Source: Closterium sp. NIES-65 (Eukaryota; Streptophyta; Zygnematophyceae; Desmidiales; Closteriaceae). From it: a stretch of 64,000 bases of DNA. Where the stretch lies: NCBI GenBank assembly GCA_948144175.1, contig CANXME010002486.1, positions 1,798,001 through 1,862,000 on the forward strand, given 5' to 3'. Shown here piece after piece: positions 1 to 9,717 of the stretch. Position 1 is the first letter of the stretch, and every line of letters begins with the position of its first letter. Position numbers and translations under genes: made by a program. A model generated the notes under the pieces. The model had not been told where the DNA came from. It saw only the letters and a program-made list of their open reading frames with translations, and ran no database searches.

Positions 1-812
1 GCTAGGCGCGTCAGGGACAAAGCCAAGGAAGACACAGGGAATGGTGCGGGAGGAGGGCTTGTCCGCGGACGTATTGCTGACAAAGGCACGAGCACCCCAG
101 ACTCGGAAACGCAACGCATCGCCAACCTCTCCCGTCCAACGCAGTGTGGGCGAGGTCTCCAGCAAGGAGACGCGGGGCCAGAGGTTGAGCTGCTGCGCGC
201 CGTACGGGACCGCAAACGGCCATAGAAAATGGGGAGCCGCCACATGGATCAAAGAGGTACGCGCGATCTCCATGACCAAGCCGATTTGGCGCTCAGCAAC
301 CCCATTTTGCTGCAGTGAGCCCGGAAGCGTGAACGACTGCTCGATGCCCTCCCCCTGACAGAAGGCCCGCAAGAGGTTGGAGGTAAACTCACCACCTCTG
401 TCAGAGTGCAGACGCAGGACAAGAAGGTCTTGGCAGAACCTGCGGCGGAGCTGGAGACGTACTGCTTGGATCCAAGGGATGAGGATAGCAAGGACTTCAC
501 CCTTGGTGCGCAAGGGGAAGACCGTGGTGTAACGTGAGTAGTCGTCGACAACCAGCAGAAAGTACCGCTCACCGCCCTGTCCACGAACGCGGGCTGGGCC
601 CCACACGTCCGGGTGGAGGGTCTGCAGAGGAGCCTCGGTCAGGGAAACGAGGAGGAGTGAGGAGCGGCGCGCTGCCGCCCTTCGACACAAGGAAGGCAGG
701 GCGGTGCAAGGGAGGCAGGGAGGGGAGGGAGAGATCTGGGAAGACCTGACACTAGGAGGCGACGGTGCATGCCATGGAGACGTGGCAAGAAGGGGTGACC
801 CAGGCGGTGGTG
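1..812 (-). pseudogene. Copia A1 integrase core (frameshifted)
   Basis: The minus-strand reading contains the second catalytic aspartate in LHSDRGGEFTSNLL (about 420-370) and the catalytic glutamate in LQQNGVAERQIGLVMEI (about 320-270). Downstream are the conserved blocks PHFLWPFAVPYGAQQLNLW and VFLGFVPDAP near base 20. The glutamate of the DDE triad is intact here, unlike in element B. The frame is broken between this block and the protease frame. Integrase would join the cDNA ends to the host chromosome. Confidence 0.75.
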
Positions 813-1706
813 TCACAGAAGAGTCTTGTGCGACAGGGAGCGACACAAACAAGGGAAGGCTACCTGACCTGACACAAGCACCTGACCAGTAGCAGCTACC
901 GGAGGGGACGCAGTAGTCAGTGTGTAAAGACTCGACCCTGGCCGACGGGTGAACGTAGCCAGGTGACAGCCAGTCCTGGAGCACGTACAGATCCCCACAC
1001 GCTGTCCTCCAGGGGCAAAGGTATCAACCCATGCATCCTGGAGGACTGCGTTACTTACCAGGTTCGTAGAGAACGAGGGGAGGTGAAGACCTGACAGTGA
1101 GCCAGACGGAACCGCCGGGCACGGGAGCACAGTGGAGGACGTGCAAGAACTGGGCCCTGAGGGGTCAGCCAGAGACACTGCAACACGTGCAGGGAGTGGC
1201 GTGAGTGCGGTACTGTTGCAAAAGAAATAGCGGGAAGCACCTGAGTCAAGCGTGGAGGTTTGCAAGGCCTCAGGAGGCGTAGTACCTGAGAGAGCAGACT
1301 CGCTAGCACCTAAGGTAGTAGCCTCACTAGCACCTAGAGCAGCAACCTCTATACTGGGGTCGTACTGCACAGACAGGTAAGAGTCACCCTCAGCACCACC
1401 AGGCAAAGCATACATAACAGTAAGGATGGCGTCATAGTCTAAAGCAAAGACATAAATGCCCGACCTAAGCAGCTCAAGCCAGGGGGGGATCTCAGCCTCG
1501 TCGCCAAACTCTGCATGCCAGGCGTCACTCAAATAGGCGAAGCAGCGGGACTGTGCGTGACCAGGTGTACCACAGGTCTGACCAGCTCGACGACGTGCTC
1601 GAATGACGTACAGACAGCGACTAGGACTCGGAGACGTCCCACGCTGGTAAAGCCACTTACCAAGCTGCTGGGACGTAAGGACCGGACGCCGCCGTAGCTT
1701 CACCAA
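813..1706 (-). pseudogene. Copia A1 gag C-terminus, protease and GAG-pre-integrase
   Basis: The 297-codon frame begins in the end of gag. A degenerate knuckle-like segment (C-x4-G-x2-H-x4-C, as in GTPGHAQSRC) is followed by a conserved block, FAYLSDAWHAEFGDEAEIP. The aspartic protease signature follows as STLDSGASRYFF, then the substrate-pocket region LSGLHLPSFSTNLVS and the GAG-pre-integrase segment (TGCHLATFTRRPGSSLYTL). The frame ends shortly before the HHRLGHP-type motif seen intact in element B. It is part of a single gag-pol polyprotein; protease would cut the polyprotein in the virus-like particle. The upstream gag half is missing or scrambled, so the copy is not functional. Confidence 0.8.
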
Positions 1707-2269
1707 AGAGCGCCACTGTGACTGCTACTACGGCCGCCACTACTTCCACTGCTGCCACTACCGCCGTCACCACTCCCACTACTACTACAGAGTGAAGTCA
1801 TGGCGGGCAAGCTAGGAGGAGCGCGACCTCTAGGGCAGTACGGAGTGAAGGTAGTAGCACGAGGAGTAGCAGCAGCAGTAAGAGCAGCATAACGGCTCGG
1901 TGAAGCTAGGTTGCATCACCTTTAGCACTCCTAGCAGCACCTCCACCAGCAGCAGTAGTAGCGCGAGTAGCAGGGCGGATCGGGTTGGGTAGGGCGACTC
2001 GGCTCAGCCTGGGAGGCGCGGGCAGCAGGGCACGCCCTGTGAAAGGCAGCAGGGCGCAACCCACGTGCTGCAGCAGGGCGCAACGCGTGGGCTGCAGCAG
2101 AGCGCGACGCGCGGGGTGTCAGAATCCCAACCACTAGACCACTGGGATAAAAGGGCTTGTTAAGTAGCGGGTCAGTGTGCCCATAACCCCCTAGACCAAC
2201 GTGCCTGTAACCCTTCCCTAGGATCAATCGGGGATCACCAGCGGACCTCTGAAACGGGGCAGCAGCGCG

Positions 2270-2560
2270 CGACGCGCAGGGTAGTAGCGCGCGACTCGCG
2301 GGCTGCCGTAGGGCGCGACTCGTAGGGCAGCAGCGCGGGCGTAGGGCAGGGCGCAGGCGCAGGGCAAGGCGCTAGCGCAGGGCAGGGCGCTGGCGCAGGG
2401 CAGGGCGCTGGCGCAGGGCAATGCGCTAGCGCAAGGCAGGATGCTGGCGCAGGGTGACGCGAGGCAGGGCAGGGCACGGTGTGCGCTAGGCAACGCGACG
2501 CTGGGCAAGGCAGGGCGTGCGCAGAGCAGCACGACACGGGGCAGGGCAGGGCGTGAGCGG
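2270..2560 (-). repeat. Tandem-repeat leader of copia A1
   Basis: The stretch between LTR and gag consists of degenerate direct repeats built around GGGCAGGGCG(C/T)TGGCGCA. No coding motif is seen in any frame. Elements B and C carry unrelated GC-rich repeats at the same place, so this is a variable leader segment. Confidence 0.7.
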
Positions 2561-2682
2561 GCAGTGCAACGCAGGGTAGTGGGGCAATGCGGTAACCACA
2601 GTCGGTCGCTAAGAATGGTGGGCCCGGAAAAAGAAAAAAGAAAAAAAAAACACGGTCCTATGAACCTACTGGTATGAAACCA

Positions 2683-2815
2683 TGTCAAGGTAGCAAGCAT
2701 GAATGATTGCATTGAATAAATTGTGGGTACAAGTACTAACAATAATATTGGGTTGTACCCCACATGGGCTACCCCACTATAGGCTACACACAACTAGCAC
2801 AGATATGATTTGACA
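2683..2815 (-). repeat. 5' LTR of copia A1 (133 bp)
   Basis: The right boundary is the TTTGACA end shared by all copies of the family. The left boundary is the TG directly after the CCA that ends the primer-binding site on the plus strand. The internal blocks (ACAAGTAC, TGTACCCC, CTACCCCACTATAG) are shared with the A2 and C LTRs. At 133 bp it is very short for an LTR. Confidence 0.75.
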
Positions 2816-3164
2816 CGTACTAGTCAGGAGATTACGTATCGCTCGACACACACAATTTTAGACCGCCCATCGTACCGAAATTTCGACCACGATACTGTGG
2901 ACCATTCCAAATCAACCACATGATCACCCCAGTTACCGCCCATTTACTGTTGCCGACAAACTGGTACACCAGCCCATCATTCCACATCAGCCAACTTCGC
3001 TCTTACATCCCAACCACGAGCCAAGTGCCGCATCACCTCCCGCCATCCATTACTCGCCTTGCATCGGAGCCGGTCGTTGAGCCCGAGAAAATTTTGAGCC
3101 ATCAGATTCGACACCCCACATGCATGAAGAGGATCGAGTTCCTCATTTGCTCGAAGGACCGCAC
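2816..3164 (+). pseudogene. Ty3/gypsy integrase C-terminus plus chromodomain fragment
   Basis: A plus-strand reading from about 2855 gives the C-terminal integrase module KFRPRYCGPFQI, followed by HISQLRSYIP, the usual link to a chromodomain, and then a chromodomain start with EPVVEPEKILSHQIR and IEFLICSKD. This resembles chromoviral gypsy elements and not element D. It is a fragment wedged between A1 on the left and the A2 LTR on the right; A2 cuts it inside the chromodomain. Only about 100 residues remain. Confidence 0.7.
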
Positions 3165-3295
3165 TGTGAGAATGAAAACAAGGAATGATTGCATTGAGCA
3201 GCATGAGAAGTACAAGTAGGACACCCTAAAGTGCTGTACCCCATATTGACTACCCCACTACAGCCTAAATAGACTATAGCAGATATAGTTTGACA
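3165..3295 (-). repeat. 3' LTR of copia A2 (about 130 bp)
   Basis: It ends in TTTGACA on the plus strand and is followed by CACCCCCAT, the complement of the polypurine tract. The left edge may be 3165 or 3167 because TGTGAG and TGAG both fit a TG start. The neighbouring five bases to the left are CGCAC; the matching duplication cannot be checked because the other end is lost. Confidence 0.7.
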
Positions 3296-3503
3296 CACCC
3301 CCATAGGCAAAGGGGGAGAACAAGGGGTCACAAGACCAGTCAAGAGAACAAGGGCAAGACCAGGGTGGATCACAACGTCACCACAAAATCTGAGCGCAAG
3401 CACAAGGCCACAAGGTTAGTTCACAAGCAGAGTTATACATCAAGAAGAACAAGAAGAGTATGCATGCAAATGCAGGTATATATAGATCACAGTATAGGCA
3501 AAG

Positions 3504-5639
3504 TCAAGAGGTGAGCAAGTGAGGCCAAGTAGGCACAAGACCCAGCAAAGTACACAAGCGCTGATGATCACAAGGCGGAAGTGCCTTGGTAAACATATCA
3601 GCAGTGTTGGCCTCACAGGCCACGTAAGCAAGGCACAGCTGACCGCGCTGCTGCAGCTCACGAGCAAGGAAGTAGCAAAGAGCAATGTGCTTCGTTCTGT
3701 GCTCCACTCTCTGCTCCCAACACAAGGCCAGCATGGCCTTCTTGTCTACGTACAGAATTGGAGGAGAACTAGGCTGCTCTCCAAGGTCAGTCAGCAGGTA
3801 GGTGAGCCAACGTAGCTCGTGTGCAGCCATGGCCCCAGCGTAGATCTCGGCTTCACAACTGGAACCGAGAACACAAGACGAGCGGGTAGACCGCCACAAG
3901 ACAGAGCCGGAACCAAGGCTGAAGGTGTAACCCTGTGACGACCGCTGCGTAGCCTGGTCGTCAGCCCAAGAAGCGTCTGCGTGACCTGTGAGGACCACTG
4001 GACGTTGCCCTCCAAGCACTAGCCCCATGCTCGACGTACTGCACAAGTAGCGCAACACCCTCTTCGCTGCAGCCATCTGCTCTGGTCGGTGTCTCCCAGG
4101 AGCCACATAGCGTGCAAAGATGCTAAGAGGGTATGCTAGGTTAGGTCGTGTGCAAGTCATCACGTACATGAGGCAGCCAACAAGCTCTGGGTACGGGCCA
4201 CTCGGCTCTACGGACTCATCCGAAGGCAGAGCTGAGAGCGAGTGGCGAGTAGACAGAGGAGTGGCCTGAGGCGAGGAGTACGTGAAGCCGAAGCGCTGAA
4301 GGACCTGCTGCTCCATGTGTGACTGAGTCAGGGTAATGGTGCGCTCTGCTCTGTCCCGAGTGATCTGCAAGCCAAGGTAGCTGCGCAGTTCACCCAAGTC
4401 TGTGCACGTGTGTCTTTTCTGCAGCTCAGACTTCACGTGGGCGAGTCTAGCAGTGTCGGCTGTGGCAAAGACCAAGTCGTCGACGTACACGAGGATGTAG
4501 AACGGCGGCAAAGAGGTGTCGGTGCGCAGAAACAGCGACGGGTCGGCTGTTGAAGGAGCAAACCCAAGAGCCGCAAGTGTAGTCCTCAGTGTGACGTGCC
4601 ACTCACGGGGCACCTGGCGGAGACCGTAGACTGGCCGCCGGAGGCTCCACTGGGTACCAGGAGCAAACGACCAAGTGAAGCCAGATGGGCGACGCAGCCA
4701 GATCTCCTTGTGCAGGCTGCCCTGCAGGAAAGCAGTGCTGAAGTCAGGAGAGTGAAGCTCGTAGTCGCGCTGAGCGGCTATGTGCAGTAGCACCCGAAGA
4801 GTGGTCATCTTTTGGGTGGGAGAGAAGGTATGAAAGTAGTCAACTCCCTGCCGCTGACTGAAGCCTCGAGCCACGTAATGCGCCTTGAAGACAAGCGGAG
4901 AACCCGGCGGTCGCTTCACCCTAAAAATCCACATGCCACTGACGATGTTCGCCCCAGGCGGGGGAACCTCGTCAACGTAGGTGCCTGTGGACTTCCAGGA
5001 AGCCATCTCTGCGTCCATAGCTGCCTGCCACTGAGAAGAGTAGGGACCCTCTATCGCCTCCGCGTAAGAGCGTGGAGTCGGGATGTCAAGTGCATCCGGG
5101 TCTCCCTCAGGGGTAAGCAGTTTGGACACGAGATGAGGTGAAGCAGCAGCCAAACACTGGAACTCCTCCTGCTTGTCCTCGAGGACATCCGTGCCAAGGG
5201 CACACTCACCCTCGATGGACGGAGGACAGACAGACTCAGACTCAGCGACAAGACTAGCAGCGTAGTCTAAACGACAGCGAGTAGCAAATTCGACGAGCTC
5301 AGCAACTAGGGCAAACGCAGCAATGGACTCAAAGGAAGGGTCAGTGACGACAGTAGCAAGGAGATGCGTGACAGTAGGACTGGCAGCACGAAGAGAGTCC
5401 GACTCCGGGTCGGCAAGAGCAGGAAGAGAAGACTCAGGAGGAGAAGGCAAAGGGGCACGCAGAGGAGCAGTGGACGGACGCAGAGACATCTGGTGCGTGC
5501 CAGGGACAGGAGTAGGACGCTGACGCAAACCACGACTACTAGTGCGAGGAGGACGGACAGGCAACGCAGGGCAAGACGCAGGCTCACGACGCTCAGCAAG
5601 ACCTCCAGTAGGACCAGTGTAGGGAGAAGGTGCAGGCAA
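3504..5639 (-). CDS. Copia A2 reverse transcriptase-RNase H polyprotein segment
   Basis: This is an open frame of 711 codons. Residues 1-200 are the Pro/Ser-rich linker after integrase, including EGPYSSQWQAAMDAEM, the usual lead-in to the copia RT. The RT follows with NIVSGMWIFRVKR, SPDFSTAFLQGSL and the active site ILVYVDDLVFA (YVDD intact). Then come the RT tail LGLQITRD and RNase H with LTGHADASWADD, SSCEAEIYAGA and HIALCYFLAREL. It ends shortly before the 3' untranslated region. A conserved position in RNase H reads YVDKKAM where copy B has YVDNKAM. The RT would copy element RNA into cDNA in the particle. Although this segment is open, the element lacks its 5' half and cannot move by itself. 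Confidence 0.85.
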   Translation of the reverse strand: MPAPSPYTGPTGGLAERREPASCPALPVRPPRTSSRGLRQRPTPVPGTHQMSLRPSTAPLRAPLPSPPESSLPALADPESDSLRAASPTVTHLLATVVTDPSFESIAAFALVAELVEFATRCRLDYAASLVAESESVCPPSIEGECALGTDVLEDKQEEFQCLAAASPHLVSKLLTPEGDPDALDIPTPRSYAEAIEGPYSSQWQAAMDAEMASWKSTGTYVDEVPPPGANIVSGMWIFRVKRPPGSPLVFKAHYVARGFSQRQGVDYFHTFSPTQKMTTLRVLLHIAAQRDYELHSPDFSTAFLQGSLHKEIWLRRPSGFTWSFAPGTQWSLRRPVYGLRQVPREWHVTLRTTLAALGFAPSTADPSLFLRTDTSLPPFYILVYVDDLVFATADTARLAHVKSELQKRHTCTDLGELRSYLGLQITRDRAERTITLTQSHMEQQVLQRFGFTYSSPQATPLSTRHSLSALPSDESVEPSGPYPELVGCLMYVMTCTRPNLAYPLSIFARYVAPGRHRPEQMAAAKRVLRYLCSTSSMGLVLGGQRPVVLTGHADASWADDQATQRSSQGYTFSLGSGSVLWRSTRSSCVLGSSCEAEIYAGAMAAHELRWLTYLLTDLGEQPSSPPILYVDKKAMLALCWEQRVEHRTKHIALCYFLARELQQRGQLCLAYVACEANTADMFTKALPPCDHQRLCTLLGLVPTWPHLLTS

Positions 5640-5651
5640 AGGGGAGGCCGG

Positions 5652-6403
5652 CTATAACTGTAACTGTGACGGGATAGGCTGTGGACAATCTAAGGGTGGA
5701 GGAGGACCAGTAGAAGGCGGGAGACCAAGAACCTGCTGAAGGAGTGGAACGAAGTACGGCCGAGGCTGCTCGGCAACTCCAGACACAGCAGGGACAGCAC
5801 CAGCACCCCCAGCGGCAGCACGAGCGCCAGCAGCACCTCCAGCTCTAGTACCTCCAGCAGCACCAGTAGCACCCCCAGCAGGACCGCCTCCAAGACCAAC
5901 AGCAGTAGCCTCAGCGCCAACACCCTCCGCAGCTCCAGCTCCACTCGCACCCGCAGGCCTAGCAGCTCTAGTACCTCCAGTACGAGCACCTCCGGGACCC
6001 GCGGCACCAGCACCCTCAGCAGCCAAAGAACCTCCTGCTCCAGCAGCACGCCTCCTGCGCCGGGCAAACCACTCGCACAACTCCTATGGAGAAAGTGGCT
6101 CTCGCCGAGACGAAGCACCCAGAGAACCTCCAGGCCCAGCACCGCCATACGCCACACGAGCAGGCCCAGCTCTCTCAGACTCCGCACCCCCAGGCTCAGC
6201 ACCTCTAGACGTAGCACCCCCAGGCTCGACACCCCCAGGCGTAGCACCCCTAGGCTCAGCACCCCCAAGCTTAGCACCCCCAGTCTCAGCACCCCCAGTC
6301 TCAGCACCCCCAGGCTCAGCACCCCCAGACGTAGCACCCACACGTTCAGCACCCCCAAAGTCAGCACCCCCAGGCTCAGCACCCTCAGCAGCACCAGAGT
6401 CAC
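5652..6403 (-). pseudogene. Copia A2 repeat linker between integrase and RT
   Basis: The region encodes a low-complexity linker in several broken frames. In one frame (about 6341-6084) it consists of Gly-Gly-Ala-Glu/Thr-Pro-type pentapeptides encoded by 15-bp units of the type GGCTCAGCACCCCCA on the plus strand. Next to it lies a Gly/Ala-rich stretch (about 6080-5652). The same linker with other repeat numbers is present in copies B and C. No catalytic motif is present. Confidence 0.65.
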
Positions 6404-6478
6404 TAGTGACCTCGACAGGCTCGACTGCCTCTACCTAGGACACACGTGAAGGTGCTGGACCCTGAGGGGGGAGGGAGT

Positions 6479-6743
6479 CTACCGGGGGGGGACCTGGTAC
6501 AAGGAAGAGCGGTGGCGAGGGGAGGGACGGAGTGCGGTAGGGGAAGAGGCGGTAGTAGGGGACCGACTCGTCAAGCGTGACGTCCTAGGAGGACAACCAC
6601 CCTGGCGCGTCAGGGGGGAAGCCAAGGAAGACGCAAGGAGCAGCACGAGGGGACAGCTTGTCCGCAGACAAGTCGCGGACAAACGCCCAAGATCCCCAGA
6701 CACGGAACGCAGACGCATCGCCAACCTTCTCCGTCCACAGCAA
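6479..6743 (-). pseudogene. Copia A2 integrase C-terminal fragment, truncated
   Basis: The reading contains VGDASAFRVWGSWAFV and CVFLGFPPDAPGW, the conserved block that follows the integrase core in this family, then decays into the linker. Homology to the family stops at about 6743, in the codons preceding GDAS. Everything upstream of that point in the element is missing, which marks a truncation breakpoint against host DNA. Confidence 0.7.
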
Positions 6744-6828
6744 AAGAATTGAGAGCATTGATCCTATCTGATAATGCAGTAACCAGCACCGGAACCCCGA
6801 CCTCAAGTAGTGGGATGCTCTCACTCAC

Positions 6829-6996
6829 CTGGTCGTTTGTGTCTGTGGCGACGAATAGTGTCCGCACTTGATGCACCTGCTGCCCATGCTTCATCTGCTG
6901 CTGCTCCTTTTTAATCCCACCTAAGGCTACCCCATCCTCCCCTCCATCACCACCACCAGAAGCAGTAGCACCAGCAGCGGTTGTATCGTTGTGAGG
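6829..6996 (-). CDS. Host-gene exon of unknown function
   Basis: A 168-bp minus-strand exon is framed by consensus splice sites: acceptor ATGATTGCAG before 6996 and donor CAG|GTGAGTGAG after 6829. It encodes 56 residues: an acidic Gly-rich start (TASGGGDGGEDG), a Gln/Lys-rich stretch and a hydrophobic end VRTLFVATDTNDQ. The FVATD ending recalls a motif of fucosyltransferase-like enzymes, but that is too little for a call. The downstream intron is interrupted after about 85 bp by the truncated end of A2, so further exons may have been removed or displaced. Confidence 0.5.
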
Positions 6997-7295
6997 CTGC
7001 AATCATAATGTGTGCTACGGTATAAGTTTTTCAAGCGCGTTTGGTGAATTGGGTGCTTTGGCACATGTCTTCCTCTGACTCCCCCTCCCTCCCCTCCTCT
7101 TCCCTCCCCACCCCACTTTCCCCCCAACATACACAGAGCTGGCCTCTGATATGCCTACCAATCTATAGAGAGCTTGATTTGAATATCTTGGGCAGAGAAT
7201 ACCCAGCAAATTCTTTTATGTCAGATAGAATCATGCCAAACACAATATGTGTGCTGAGGAACTATATGTACAAGGTCATGTGTAGTGCAGCAGCG
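6997..7295. other. Non-coding gap between host exon and gypsy D
   Basis: About 300 bp with a pyrimidine-rich run (CCCTCCCTCCCCTCCTC at about 7082-7100), possibly the branch and polypyrimidine region of an intron belonging to the 6829-6996 exon. No protein motif or repeat was recognised. Confidence 0.4.
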
Positions 7296-7851
7296 TGTTG
7301 CGAGTTAAGCCAACGGACAGCAAGTGTATATAATGTATATTTGTATAGGCAACTGAAGCAGAGAAGTACCGAGGACAAGGGGATGAGGTTCGGATGATGG
7401 CTGGGTGTAAGATGGGGAAATACGTCAGCGGGAGGCAGCATGAGGCAAAGAGGGGATGTGACAGTTGGAAGGAGCTACTTTGTTTTGTGTGTGATTGCAT
7501 GTTTCGTTTCCTTGTAGGCTGGATGCCCGAGCCAGCTGGGGTTACAGCCACAAGTTGGAGGTTAGGCAGATGGGCGGCTAAGTGCTGGTGGCAAGAGGAC
7601 AGGAGGATGGCCCTTCGCTTCGGTGGGGGGACCATCTCCTCCAAGGGACACAGAGGAGTAGCAATAGGGGGAGGAGGCCGGCAAGAATATAGGGGGTATG
7701 GGCGTTTGACTTGGCATTGTTTGTATGTTCTATAAATCTCATGTGATTGCTTCAAGCTCGAGCACACGTGAGGCAGCAGGCCATAACAGACAGTAGGGTA
7801 GGCGGAGAAGTATGTGAGGGAGAAGTGTGAGTAAGCCGAGTGGGCTTTTCA
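7296..7851 (+). repeat. 5' LTR of gypsy D (about 556 bp)
   Basis: It begins TGTTGCGAGTTAAGCC and runs to GAGTGGGCTTTTCA, all repeated at 15431-15987. The exact right edge is uncertain: a TGG that could start a primer-binding site lies inside the shared segment (TGGGCTTTTCACATAC), so the true LTR may end about 10 bases earlier. A TATA-rich block lies near its start. Confidence 0.8.
7322..7346 (+). promoter_or_regulatory. TATA-like block in gypsy D LTR
   Basis: AGTGTATATAATGTATATTTG is kept in the 3' LTR (about 15458-15480) and, diverged, in the LTR of the related element E (GTATATATTTTACATG). Its position near the start of the LTR fits a retroelement RNA polymerase II promoter. No start site can be shown from sequence. 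Confidence 0.4.
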
Positions 7852-8108
7852 CATACAAACAATCTAGATGCAGTAGTATGCAGACGCGTGGTGGGACTGA
7901 ATACGAGCTAGAAGCCTCGTTTGTGAATTCGGAATCGACGTCGTCGGGAAAAACATGAAGCATGAATCAAGGGACAGAAACGAGGGAGGAGGAGGCGCGC
8001 GATGATGGCCCGCCTAAGCGGGATGTCGAGAAACCGGATCGGCCGGGGCGAGAGGAGAAGGAGGACATCGGAGCTGTGAAGAAGGATGCGTGATCGGGAG
8101 AAAGGCCG

Positions 8109-9190
8109 ATGCGCAGCGCGGAAGAGGATCGTTCGACCGGCTCCTATCAGAGGAGTGCGTCGTGGCAGGAAGAGGCGTCAGAGCAGCGGTGGAAATATAT
8201 GCTGCTGCCGAAAATCGAGGTTACGGAGCATTCTTCGGGGGATACACGACGAGCGCCGTCGATCAAGAATTACGTGATGCAGTTGGGCGATTTGCGGGCG
8301 TGGTGGGAGAGGGATCGTTTGGACCCAAAGGAGTTATTCCGAGGCCTCGCCAACACCTTGACCGGGGAAGCGGAAACTTTCTACCGCATCAGTCGGCGGG
8401 AACTACTGGAATGGACAGTTTGAGCGGCTCTAGGAGAGCGGGATCCCACAGTGCGCTTCCTGGGCATGCTTGAAGACTAGTTCCCAGCGCAGACACCCGA
8501 GAGAGTGACGGAGTTCAGGGAATTCCACCGCAGAACGGGAGAATCACTGCTGGCGTACTACGGAAGATTGGTGGAGCTAGCTGAAGACATGAGCTGCCAT
8601 GATACGGGACGGCTCGTCAGTAAAATTTTGAATGGGCTGCACTATGAACTACGGCGTGATGTGGCGGTTTGCGTCTTTGAGATGGGGGCACGAGCGACGA
8701 TAAAGGAGGTGTACGAACTTATGAAGCATGTGGAGATTGGTCGTCGGCTGTGTGAAATTGAGGCAACAACGGAGAAGGGAGGCGAAAAAAGGAGGTCAGC
8801 CTGGTTAGCGACTCCAGCAGAGCGGGAGAGGCCACCCCGCATGGCAGGTGACGAGCGCCATTGTCACAACTGCGGGCAGCCGGGGCATCTACGGAGGGAG
8901 TGTTGCAACCTCTCCGGCTTGCTCCACCTGTGGAAGCGAAGAGCACCTGAGGCAAGATTGCCCAAACGCACTGGTGTGTGAGCATTGTGGGAGGAAGGGA
9001 CATCAAGACAAGGACTGCTACGCAACCAGGTTAGAAGGGAGAATGAGGAAGGATCCGGAGGACGTGAAGGCGCAAATCGCGCGTTTGCAATGGCAGCTGG
9101 AGGAAATGGAGGGGCAAGAGCAAAAAGAACAGCGATGTTGGCGAGATCAAAGGAGGAGGACGAGGAAGGGAGTGAGGCCAGCTTTGCCCT
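8109..9190 (+). pseudogene. Gypsy D gag with three CCHC zinc knuckles
   Basis: The reading starts with MRSAEEDRSTGSYQRSASWQ and continues with the capsid-like region GLANTLTGEAETFYRI and MTEFREFHRRTGESLLAYYG. It is broken by a TGA at 8421 and a TAG near 8478 and by a frameshift near 8890. Three nucleocapsid zinc knuckles follow: CHNCGQPGHLRREC, CSTCGSEEHLRQDC and CEHCGRKGHQDKDC, then a coiled, Glu/Gln-rich stretch (IARLQWQLEEMEGQEQ). The related element E (47548-46958) has an open version of the capsid part, which shows the stops here are secondary. Gag would form the particle and bind element RNA. Confidence 0.85.
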
Positions 9191-9207
9191 GATGGCATGC
9201 CCAGTAC

Positions 9208-9717
9208 GTGAGAGAGGCGATCTCGGTTTACGATCGCGGCACCGATACTTTCCGCAAGATCCCCCAATACATGAACAAGGTTCAAGAATGGATACTGCAG
9301 AGGCACGAGCTCTTGGGGCGGCACGATGACACCCCCTTGGAGAGAATGGCGTGTCAGCCATCAGTGCTGGTGGTGGAGCCGGGAGTGATGACAGTGGGCG
9401 GCGTCAAAGTCAAGCAGACGATCTTGGACACGGGTGCCCACAACGTACTGATTGGTGCGCCCATGGCAAGGCTGCTGGGCTTGGACAGAGAGGATAGAGT
9501 GTTAGCGGAAGGCTACTTGCTTATGACCGCAGAAGGGGGAACAGCTATGTGGATGCCGAGGACCCGCAACACGGTGGAAAAAGTGATTCGACCCAGACAC
9601 CAGGATGAGTGCATAGTGAGGATGTACTGCGGTGTGTCAACGTCTGAGGACTATGACTTACTGCTGGGGGTGGAGTATCTGTTCGCAATCGGCACCGTGT
9701 GTGGGAAGAGCGGCTGA
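9208..9717 (+). pseudogene. Gypsy D aspartic protease
   Basis: The frame has the retropepsin signature QTILDTGAHNVLIG followed by MARLLGLD and a C-terminal DYDLLLGVEYLFAIG, which fits the second conserved block of the fold. It is in a different frame from gag and ends in a TGA, while the neighbouring frame carries on as RLMYRVTYWEHDNSLAELP into the methyltransferase, so a frameshift near 9705 separates them. In the ancestor protease and methyltransferase were probably one polyprotein. Element E has the equivalent IIDTGAHPVLIG. Confidence 0.82.

Larger units (their letters stand above)
1..2815 (-). mobile_element. Ty1/copia retrotransposon A1, 5' part (cut by window edge)
   Basis: Read on the minus strand, this runs from a 5' LTR at 2683-2815 through a leader of GC-rich repeats, the end of gag, an aspartic protease, the GAG-pre-integrase region and the integrase core, then leaves the window at base 1. 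RT and RNase H would lie to the left. The LTR starts TG and ends CA on either strand and its end matches the LTRs of A2, B and C, so these form one family. No target duplication can be tested because the other end is missing. Internal stops and frameshifts make this copy inactive. Confidence 0.85.
3165..6743 (-). mobile_element. Ty1/copia retrotransposon A2, 3' part
   Basis: On the minus strand this contains the C-terminal half of integrase, the repeat linker, an uninterrupted RT-RNase H frame, the 3' untranslated region and a 3' LTR at 3165-3295. The purine tract ATGGGGGTG lies directly before the LTR. The element stops abruptly in integrase at about 6743, beyond which an unrelated host exon begins, so its 5' half (5' LTR, gag, protease, integrase core) is absent. 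It belongs to the same family as A1, B and C. Confidence 0.85.

Noticed and set aside
5323..5657. Arg-rich plus-strand frames opposite A2 (also at 27115 and 42275)
   Set aside because: They are shadows of the Ser/Leu-rich linker of the copia polyprotein and recur only because the element recurs.
1..6743. A1 and A2 as two halves of one copia element
   Set aside because: A1 ends on the right with its 5' LTR and A2 ends on the left with its 3' LTR, with a gypsy scrap between. The order is that of two neighbouring same-strand elements, not one split element.
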